Origin: Acidobacteriota bacterium
Lineage (GTDB): Bacteria > Acidobacteriota > HRBIN11
Length of the DNA: 6,648 bases
Assembly: GCA_025061865.1 (NCBI GenBank)
Contig: JANXAA010000125.1
Span: forward strand, 1 to 6,648
Direction of reading: 5' to 3'
Shown here: one piece after another, positions 1-4,362 of the stretch
Layout: each line of letters opens with the position of its first letter
How positions within the stretch are numbered: position 1 is the first letter of the stretch
The notes under the pieces: model-generated
The model's database searches: none
What the model was told of the DNA's origin: nothing
Seen by the model: the letters and a program-made list of their open reading frames with translations, nothing else
Translations under genes and position numbers: made by a program

Positions 1-282
1 CAGGAAGTCGATGGCCGCATGATGAACGTATGCGATGGCGACGACCGGTCGTCCGAACGTCACCGAGCTGCCCAGAAGAAGCCAGTACCGTATGCCCCGC
101 AGGCCCGTCCACAGGACGTAAAATCCAGCAAATAACCCGATGACCTCCCAGGGCGGGCTCGGCGCTTCCCAAATCCGGCGGGTCTCGGGAAACCCGAACC
201 ACAAGACCCCCACGGCCGCCGTCGTGACGACCAAGGGTGTCCAACGCCAGAAAGGGGAGGCTCGAACGACTTCGGATCGCAT
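1..282 (-). CDS. N-terminal part of a membrane protein, probably flippase-like (lysylphosphatidylglycerol synthase TM / UPF0104 type)
   Basis: A 94-codon open frame starts with ATG at 282 and continues past the left edge of the window. An AGGGG ribosome-binding site lies 5 nt upstream of the ATG. An upstream in-frame ATG at 327 has no such site and would translate a heptamer tract, so 282 is preferred. Hydrophobic segments lie near residues 16-31 and 48-64, and a third begins near 80. The order first TM, a short polar loop, second TM, the motif R-x-W-x-L-L (residues 65-70, RYWLLL), then a segment ending in DFL recalls the start of the flippase-like / lysylphosphatidylglycerol synthase transmembrane family, integral membrane proteins of about 300 residues linked to lipid handling. 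That assignment rests on pattern resemblance in a short fragment. That it is a coding membrane protein is more secure. The TMs, ribosome-binding site and uninterrupted frame are seen; the family is inferred. Confidence 0.62.
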   Translation of the reverse strand, partial: MRSEVVRASPFWRWTPLVVTTAAVGVLWFGFPETRRIWEAPSPPWEVIGLFAGFYVLWTGLRGIRYWLLLGSSVTFGRPVVAIAYVHHAAIDFL

Positions 283-293
283 CGTTCCCCTTC

Positions 294-328
294 GAAGTCC
301 CAGGTCCCGAGTGCCCGGTCCCAGCATG
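294..328. repeat. Degenerate heptamer tract, GGTCC class
   Basis: Four to five consecutive 7-nt units in constant phase (for example CAGGTCC at 301-307 and CCGGTCC at 315-321). The tract sits directly upstream of the leftward membrane-protein start, so it would fall in that gene's leader or promoter region. Similar words recur at 5036-5063 and 5103-5116. Confidence 0.6.
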
Positions 329-353
329 GAAGACCGTAGGCCCGACACGGCCC

Positions 354-374
354 TTCAAGCATCTTGGCCTTGAA
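354..374. other. Small inverted repeat (TTCAAG / CTTGAA)
   Basis: TTCAAG at 354-359 pairs with CTTGAA at 369-374 around a 9-nt loop, in the divergent spacer between the membrane-protein gene and the DUF296 gene. No T-run follows on either strand, so it is not an obvious terminator. It could be an operator-like site or chance. Confidence 0.3.
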
Positions 375-381
375 ACGAGGA

Positions 382-430
382 GTCCCCGGGTTCCGGGTAA
401 GTCTGAGATCCGTGGTCCGTAGTCTATGGC
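382..430. repeat. Degenerate heptamer tract, CCGTGGT class
   Basis: Seven 7-nt units can be laid out in one phase across 49 nt. The clearest are CCGTGGT (410-416) and CCGTAGT (417-423). On the other strand the tract reads as alternating ACTACGG and ACCACGG. Related units (GTCCGTAATCC) recur near 1650-1670 and 5161-5174. Confidence 0.6.
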
Positions 431-431
431 C

Positions 432-459
432 TTTTTTACCCAGAATCGGGTACTTTAAT
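432..459 (+). promoter_or_regulatory. Possible promoter for the DUF296 gene
   Basis: TTTAAT at 454-459 matches the TATAAT -10 consensus at five of six positions. It stands out as one of the few AT-rich stretches in this spacer. The -35 side is only a T-run at 432-437, 16 nt upstream, and is a poor match. A TACCC / GGGTA inverted repeat (437-441 / 448-452) lies between the two. Initiation here would give a leader of about 90 nt containing the palindrome at 475-494 and the heptamer tract at 496-537. Weak, from sequence only. Confidence 0.28.
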
Positions 460-474
460 CCCCCCTCTGAACGC

Positions 475-494
475 CCCCGCTCCAGCGAGCAGGG
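475..494. repeat. 20-nt palindromic repeat, copy 1
   Basis: CCCCGCTCCAGCGAGCAGGG folds into an eight-position stem with one mismatch and a 4-nt central loop. It belongs to the same family as the copies at 1684-1703, 1721-1740 and 1787-1806. It is followed one base later by a heptamer tract starting TTGGATC, the same order as at 1622-1684. Confidence 0.6.
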
Positions 495-495
495 C

Positions 496-537
496 TTGGA
501 TCCTGCATCCCGCATCCTGTATCCTGCATCCTACTTC
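496..537. repeat. Heptamer tract, CTGCATC class (6 units)
   Basis: Six contiguous 7-nt units, consensus CTGCATC, with exact copies at 503-509 and 524-530 and one-base variants at 510-516 and 517-523. It ends 8 nt before the DUF296 gene's ribosome-binding site, so it would lie in the 5' leader. The inverse class (GATGCAA / GATACAG) follows the same gene at 974-1008. Confidence 0.75.
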
Positions 538-558
538 CCATTTATAGGGAGGTCTGTC

Positions 559-975
559 ATGAAAGTCTATGCCCAAGGCTCTGTATGGGTCGTCTCCCTC
601 GAACCCGAGGAATCGGTCTTGGACTGTCTCCTGGAAGCGGCTCGTCAGCACGGCTGGGTAGCCGCTGCCCTTTGGGGGATTGGCGCTGTGCGGGACGTCG
701 TGATCGGCTGTTATATCGTCGGGGAGCAACGTTACACGCAAGTGAAATTGCCCGGGGATTGGGAGCTCGTCGGATGTCACGGCACCCTCTCGACCCGAGA
801 AGGCGAGCCCTTCTGGCACCTCCATGTCGTCTTGAGCGACCGAGAGGGCCATACCCGGGGCGGCCACTTCTTCGGGGCCCGGATCAGCGGGGTCGGTGAA
901 TTCGTCGTTTTCCCCCTGCCGAATCCGATGGTGCGTCAGAAAGACGAACGCACGGGATTGTATGCGCTTCACTGA
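559..975 (+). CDS. PPC/DUF296-domain protein (single-domain, AHL-like)
   Basis: A 138-residue protein that is essentially one PPC (DUF296) domain, the usual length for stand-alone bacterial members. These form trimers in solved structures; related plant proteins carry the domain behind AT-hooks and bind DNA, but the role of bacterial single-domain members is unsettled. Visible family signatures are WGIGAVRDVVIGCY (residues 39-52), ELVGCHGTLS near 69-78, the histidine motif FWHLHVVLSDREGHTRGGHFF (85-105, H87, H89 and H103), and a C-terminal EFVVFPLPNP strand. There is no AT-hook, signal peptide or membrane segment. The ATG at 559 has an AGGGAGG ribosome-binding site at 546-552, 6 nt upstream, which settles the start. 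The methyltransferase gene follows on the same strand after 47 nt, so co-transcription is likely. The family call is firm. DNA binding is a family-level possibility only. Confidence 0.9.
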   Translation: MKVYAQGSVWVVSLEPEESVLDCLLEAARQHGWVAAALWGIGAVRDVVIGCYIVGEQRYTQVKLPGDWELVGCHGTLSTREGEPFWHLHVVLSDREGHTRGGHFFGARISGVGEFVVFPLPNPMVRQKDERTGLYALH

Positions 976-1008
976 TACGAGACGCAGGATGCAAGATACA
1001 GAACAGGG
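974..1008. repeat. Heptamer tract, GATGCAA/GATACAG class (inverse of CTGCATC)
   Basis: Five contiguous 7-nt units from the last two bases of the DUF296 stop codon onward, for example GATGCAA (988-994) and GATACAG (995-1001). Read on the other strand these are CTGTATC / TTGCATC, the same class as the tract at 496-537. The tract fills most of the 47-nt gap between two co-oriented genes. Confidence 0.68.
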
Positions 1009-1022
1009 GGAGCGAGGAGGAG

Positions 1023-1580
1023 TTGAGCCTCTTGATCCGACCGGCTGGGCGGGTGTGGTCCGGCATCGGATTGGCCGTCGTCGGGACGGTGGTAGCCCGC
1101 CCCGTCCTGGAGGGTCTCCTCGTCGGAACGCTATGCGTCGCTTACGGCCTGGCTTGGCGGCTCTGGGCGGCCGGCCACATTCAGAAGGGTGAGACTGTCA
1201 CGACAACCGGGCCCTACCATCTCCATCGGCATCCCTTGTACTGGGGGACCTTTTGGGTAGGCGTCGGCTTTGCCTGCATGGTCAACCGGCCAGCCTTCTG
1301 GGTCGCTTTCTTGGTCTACTACGCCATCGTGTATGGCCTGACGATTCGGCAAGAAGAAAGGTTCCTGCGGTCTCGGTTCGGAGTCTTCTACGAGGCTTAT
1401 GCGGCTCGGACGTCCGCTTGGCTTCCCTGGCCCAGGGGTCGAAGTCGGAGCCCTCAAGAAAACCCCTGGTCCTGGTCACGGGTCCGGACGCATCGGGAAC
1501 ACCGCACGACGATCGCCGTTTTGCTGTGGACCCTATCTTTCTGGGTCCAGTGGGGGGTTGGACGACTCGGGCTAGGATAA
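1023..1580 (+). CDS. Isoprenylcysteine carboxyl methyltransferase-like (ICMT/PEMT-type) membrane methyltransferase
   Basis: A 185-residue integral membrane protein of the ICMT / phospholipid-methyltransferase type, which transfers a methyl group from S-adenosylmethionine to a membrane-associated substrate. The bacterial substrate cannot be told from sequence. Diagnostic motifs are GPYHLHRHPLYWG (63-75) and EERFLRSRFGVFYEAY (111-126) followed by a proline near 135, the SAM-binding and catalytic C-terminal part of the family. Hydrophobic stretches lie near 12-45, 76-88 and 90-107, with a further one near 163-178. The segment after residue 136 (Arg/Ser-rich linker plus the last TM) is beyond the usual family end. 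The start is uncertain: TTG at 1023 is only 2 nt from an AGGAGG at 1015-1020, while the in-frame TTG at 1032 is better spaced. It follows the DUF296 gene and is probably in the same transcript. Confidence 0.85.
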   Translation: MSLLIRPAGRVWSGIGLAVVGTVVARPVLEGLLVGTLCVAYGLAWRLWAAGHIQKGETVTTTGPYHLHRHPLYWGTFWVGVGFACMVNRPAFWVAFLVYYAIVYGLTIRQEERFLRSRFGVFYEAYAARTSAWLPWPRGRSRSPQENPWSWSRVRTHREHRTTIAVLLWTLSFWVQWGVGRLGLG

Positions 1581-1649
1581 TCTGAATGGCTCCTTGCAGG
1601 CGCGGTCCCTGAAAATCTCAACCCCGCTTGCTCCTAGCGAGTAAAGTTT

Positions 1650-1684
1650 GGATTCCGTAATCCTTATCCTGGTGGCTTGGTAAC
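1650..1684. repeat. Heptamer tract, GGATTCC/GTAATCC class
   Basis: Five 7-nt units in one phase, clearest as GGATTCC (1650-1656) and GTAATCC (1657-1663). It follows the degenerate palindrome at 1622-1641, mirroring the order palindrome then TTGGATC heptamers at 475-537. Confidence 0.5.
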
Positions 1685-1703
1685 TCCGCTTTAGCAAGCG
1701 GGG
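1684..1703. repeat. 20-nt palindromic repeat, copy 2
   Basis: CTCCGCTTTAGCAAGCGGGG folds into an 8-bp stem (one G-T pair) with a TAGC or similar 4-nt loop. It is the best-paired member of the family in the window. Confidence 0.65.
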
Positions 1704-1720
1704 CTGGTAATCCCTGGTAA

Positions 1721-1740
1721 CCCCGGTCTAGCGAGCGGGG
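1721..1740. repeat. 20-nt palindromic repeat, copy 3
   Basis: CCCCGGTCTAGCGAGCGGGG, with a 5-bp outer GC stem, one G-G mismatch and a further T-A pair. It is flanked on both sides by GGTAACCCC-like words. Confidence 0.65.
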
Positions 1741-1786
1741 CTTGGTAACCCCGCTTGGAACCCGCCGTATCCGGATGGCTCGGCGG

Positions 1787-1806
1787 CCCCACTCATTAGA
1801 GCGGGG
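1787..1806. repeat. 20-nt palindromic repeat, copy 4
   Basis: CCCCACTCATTAGAGCGGGG, pairing at all but one stem position (A-C) before a 4-nt centre. It also forms the right boundary of the composite element. Confidence 0.6.
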
Positions 1807-1816
1807 TTAAGAGCCT

Positions 1817-1844
1817 GCGTCCTTGACCCTTGACCGCCGGTCTC
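1817..1844. repeat. Heptamer tract, TGACCCT class
   Basis: Four 7-nt units, with neighbours TGACCCT (1824-1830) and TGACCGC (1831-1837), just downstream of the glyS stop and beside the palindrome cluster. Confidence 0.5.
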
Positions 1845-1895
1845 CACCCCCAAGGGCCCGACACCGGACAGCCCTTTCCTATCCCGGGTCCCATA

Positions 1896-4034
1896 TCAGA
1901 ATACTCTTTCTACCTCGACTTGCCAGCGATGGAGATCGGCCAACTGTTCGAAGAGCGTCCGGATCTCATACAGCAGAGCGAGCCGGTTGCGCCGCAGGTC
2001 GGTGTCCTCGACCATCACGAAGACCCGCTCGAAGAATGTATGAAGGACTGGACTCAGCGAGGCCAAATGACGGATGGCATCCGTATACCGACGCTCGACG
2101 ACCGCCTCGGTGACCGGCTCTCGGAGGCGCCGATAGAACTCCCAGAGTTGACGCTCTTCGTCCTGCTGGAACCGATGGGGATCGGCCCGTCTCGGGGTGT
2201 CGGGAAGGTCCTTCGTAATACTGTACAGGCGCTTGAACACGAGGCCGATATGGTATACGTCGTCGGGGCCCGATTCTCGGAAGGCCTGCAGGCGTCGGTG
2301 CAGGTCCCAGGGGTCCCAAGGACGCCGGTCGATGAGGGACTCGACGAAGTCGGGACGAGCGCCTTGGGCTTCCCAGTATGCGGCCAGCCGGCCTCGCAGA
2401 AACGAAAGAAGCTCTTGCTGTTTTTGGTAACAAGCCTGATACAGCGAGCTCTTCGCCGCGTCCGTCGCCAGCCTACCAGACGGGTCCATCAGACGCCGGT
2501 ACACATCTTCCAGGAGTTTCGGGACGTCCGCCGAGACGCCGCCCTCGATGAGGATCCGTAAAAGGCCCAACGCCCAGCGTCGCTGGCCTAAGGGGTCTCG
2601 GGAACCAGAGGGCTGATAGCCTAAACCAAAGCTAATCCAGAGACTGTCCAGACGGTCCAAAAAGGCTAAACACTGCCCAAGCGGCGTCGACGGGATTGGG
2701 TCTTCCATCCGCTGAGGCCGCCCGTGCTCATAGATAGCCCGCCACAGGGGCTCCGGTCGGTTCTCCTGCTGGGCCAGGAGACCCCCGGCGATGCCCTCGA
2801 GCTCGGGAAATTCGTTGACCAGTTGACTCACCAAGTCGGCCTTGGCGAGGCGGACAGCCTGCTCCAGGAGCGTCTGTTCGGACGGCGACAGCCGCCACAG
2901 TGGGGCGACGACCGGGACGAGGGCATGAAGCCGATAAACCTTGTCCGCATACGTGCCGCCGCCTTCCAGGAATTGGACCTGGATCAGCCGGGCCGCGTAG
3001 GCCTCGAGGCCTTGTCGGCAGTCTTCGTGCCAAAAGAAGTCGGCGTCCCGAAAGCGGGCAATGAGGACCCGCTCGTGACCCGTCCGGACGGTCGGACCGT
3101 GAGAGGGATGCGTCTGGAACAAGGTCAGAAAGCGAGGTTGGAGCCGGCCTCGACTGTTCACGACGGCCAGGTACTTCTGATGATGGCGCATCGCTGTGAC
3201 GAGAATCTCGGCTGGCAGACGTAAAAACTGGGCATCGAAGGCCCCGACCAGGACGTTTGGCCACTCGGTCAGGTAGACCCAAAGTTCCAAGAGTTCGGGG
3301 TCCTCGAGGGGCCGGCCGTCGGGGACGTCGGCCAGGGCTTGACGGATCGCGGCTTCAAACCGTTGGCGGCGCTTTTCATTGGAAACGAGGACCCGAGCCT
3401 CCTCCAGGAGGGCCTCGTAGCGAGCTGCATCGGGGACTTCGATGCGGCGGTTGCCTGCCAAGAGGCGGTGGCCGTACGTGAATCGGTCGGCCACCCGACC
3501 GGCAAATGCCCAGGGTACGACCGTACCACCCCAGAGGACGAGGACCCACCGGACGGGCCGGCTGAAGGCGATGGGGCTTCCTGGCCAGCGCATCCGCTTC
3601 CGAAAGGGGATGTCTTCAAAGAGGGACGTGAGAAGCTCCGGAAGGACCTCGACGGCCAGGCGGCCGGGAATCTGCCGCTCTAAGACGATGTAGGCCCCCC
3701 GTGGACCCACCTCGACACGGACGTCCTCCGGCGAAGCACCGTAGCGCCGCAGAAAGCCCATCAGGGCCGGCGTGGGACGGCCCTCCGCGTCCAAAGCCGC
3801 GTGTTTCGGGGGTCCCTTGACGACTTCCGTCCGCATCGGTTGCACAGCCGGGAAGCGCTCAACGTAGAGGACGATCCGACGAGGCGTCGTCCAAACGACG
3901 GCGGGAATCCCCGCCCAGCCATAGGCCTGGAGCCGATCCGGCCAGACTTCCTGAATGTACTGCCGAGCCGTCTTCTGCTCCTCGACGGGTAGTTCTTCCG
4001 TACCAACCTCAACGACGAGAGCCTGGGTATCCAT
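1896..4034 (-). CDS. glyS: Glycyl-tRNA synthetase beta subunit
   Basis: A 712-residue protein matching the beta chain of the alpha2-beta2 glycyl-tRNA synthetase, close to the usual length of about 690-720. Together with the alpha chain (GlyQ) it charges tRNA-Gly in the cytoplasm; the beta chain supplies tRNA recognition. Landmarks in order: EVGTEELP (9-16), KGPP (73-76), AFSRPVRWVLVLWGG (156-170), YGHR (187-190), VSNEKRRQRF (217-226), LTEWPNVLVGAFDAQFLRLP (255-274) then AMRHHQKYLAV (281-291), RFRDADFFWHED (327-338), the HD-like region with GTYADKVYRL (360-369) and KADLVSQLVNEFPELEGIAG (398-417), SGSRDPLGQRR (476-486), and a C-terminal DALR-like anticodon-binding region ending RRNRLALLYEIRTLFEQLAD. 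ATG at 4034 has an AGGAGA site about 7-8 nt upstream. Unlike many genomes, glyQ is not directly upstream: 328 nt of non-coding sequence and a LolA-like gene lie there instead. No frameshift is visible. Confidence 0.97.
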   Translation of the reverse strand: MDTQALVVEVGTEELPVEEQKTARQYIQEVWPDRLQAYGWAGIPAVVWTTPRRIVLYVERFPAVQPMRTEVVKGPPKHAALDAEGRPTPALMGFLRRYGASPEDVRVEVGPRGAYIVLERQIPGRLAVEVLPELLTSLFEDIPFRKRMRWPGSPIAFSRPVRWVLVLWGGTVVPWAFAGRVADRFTYGHRLLAGNRRIEVPDAARYEALLEEARVLVSNEKRRQRFEAAIRQALADVPDGRPLEDPELLELWVYLTEWPNVLVGAFDAQFLRLPAEILVTAMRHHQKYLAVVNSRGRLQPRFLTLFQTHPSHGPTVRTGHERVLIARFRDADFFWHEDCRQGLEAYAARLIQVQFLEGGGTYADKVYRLHALVPVVAPLWRLSPSEQTLLEQAVRLAKADLVSQLVNEFPELEGIAGGLLAQQENRPEPLWRAIYEHGRPQRMEDPIPSTPLGQCLAFLDRLDSLWISFGLGYQPSGSRDPLGQRRWALGLLRILIEGGVSADVPKLLEDVYRRLMDPSGRLATDAAKSSLYQACYQKQQELLSFLRGRLAAYWEAQGARPDFVESLIDRRPWDPWDLHRRLQAFRESGPDDVYHIGLVFKRLYSITKDLPDTPRRADPHRFQQDEERQLWEFYRRLREPVTEAVVERRYTDAIRHLASLSPVLHTFFERVFVMVEDTDLRRNRLALLYEIRTLFEQLADLHRWQVEVERVF

Positions 4035-4095
4035 CGGACGGTTCTCCTATCCGGCAGTTCGAAAATTCGGCAGCTCGCCAGTGGGCAGATAGGCA

Positions 4096-4134
4096 AAGAG
4101 GCTGGGCGAATATCTGTTATTACGGATAGCCTCT
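4096..4134. other. Hairpin AGAGGCT / AGCCTCT in the glyS upstream region
   Basis: AGAGGCT (4096-4102) is the exact reverse complement of AGCCTCT (4128-4134). The loop is AT-rich for this region (includes TATCTGTTATTACGGATA). It lies 60-100 nt upstream of the glyS start, so it could be a leader structure or overlap the promoter. Confidence 0.4.
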
Positions 4135-4141
4135 ACTGTAG

Positions 4142-4165
4142 GCCCCAAGGCCGAGGGCTTGGGGC
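4142..4165. other. Strong GC hairpin (8-bp perfect stem)
   Basis: GCCCCAAG (4142-4149) pairs perfectly with CTTGGGGC (4158-4165) around an 8-nt loop. There is no T-run next to it on either strand, so an intrinsic terminator in the classical sense is not supported. It could be a processed leader stem or part of a small RNA. Confidence 0.55.
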
Positions 4166-4194
4166 ATCCCGTCCTAAGGTCTCAGGGGAGCCAA

Positions 4195-4232
4195 ATACTA
4201 TGCGGCCATCTCGATACTATGCGGCCATCTCG
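4195..4232. repeat. 19-nt perfect tandem duplication
   Basis: ATACTATGCGGCCATCTCG occurs twice back to back (4195-4213 and 4214-4232) without mismatch. The second copy continues into CATAG, which completes a 7-bp inverted repeat, CTATGCG (4217-4223) / CGCATAG (4231-4237). Seen directly; purpose unknown. Confidence 0.85.
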
Positions 4233-4362
4233 CATAGGACGCCCATAGGTTAGACTTTCAACGCCCTCTTACCGAACGCCCATTATCGTGAGCGCATTCC
4301 GAGGACGAGCGTCCGGACGACTTCCCTACCTATTTACCCACCTGCCGAACTGCCGAATGGCC

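Larger units (their letters stand above)
1620..1808. repeat. Composite palindrome-rich spacer element bounded by inverted AACCCCGCT
   Basis: The spacer between the convergent methyltransferase and glyS genes has no credible ORF. It begins with AACCCCGCT (1620-1628) and ends with the exact reverse complement AGCGGGGTT (1800-1808). Inside are two full copies of the 20-nt palindrome (1684-1703, 1721-1740), a degenerate one at 1622-1641, a half copy (CCCCGCTTGG, 1749-1758), a full copy at the right end (1787-1806), and a CCGCCG / CGGCGG hairpin (1762-1767 / 1781-1786). GGTAA words recur next to the palindromes. The hairpins could end transcription from both sides, but no T-run follows any of them. 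Confidence 0.6.
4065..4358. repeat. Gene-free element bounded by imperfect 36-38-nt inverted repeats
   Basis: The 328-nt spacer between glyS and the LolA-like gene has no credible ORF. Its left arm (4065-4100) begins ATTCGGCAGCTCGCCAG, and the reverse complement of its right arm (4321-4358) begins ATTCGGCAGTTCGGCAG. The arms stay alignable for about 36 nt with one single-base gap and a handful of mismatches. Each arm is built of 7-8-nt units ending in GCA or GGYA. Between them are several hairpins and a 19-nt tandem duplication, annotated separately. The element contains the glyS leader, so at least its left part may be transcribed. No flanking target-site duplication is evident. Confidence 0.55.

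Noticed and set aside
432..452. T-run next to the TACCC / GGGTA inverted repeat as a terminator
   Set aside because: The T-run precedes the hairpin on the + strand and becomes an A-run after it on the - strand, so neither strand has hairpin followed by U's.
60..515. A 151-codon leftward open frame
   Set aside because: It overlaps the better supported leftward membrane-protein start in another frame, reads through two heptamer tracts and looks like no protein family.
496..537. Possible CRISPR array or direct-repeat array
   Set aside because: Units are 7 nt, contiguous and degenerate, with no spacers of regular length and no cas genes in the window.
436..972. A 178-codon leftward open frame
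   Set aside because: It is antisense to the DUF296 gene and includes translated heptamer repeats.
1830..2561. A 243-codon rightward open frame
   Set aside because: It is antisense to the C-terminal part of glyS, which is fully convincing. Long antisense frames are expected in GC-rich genes.
4035..4362. T-box or glycine riboswitch upstream of glyS
   Set aside because: I see no T-box consensus (AGGGTGGNACCGCG-like) and no tandem glycine-aptamer pattern. The structures present do not resemble either.
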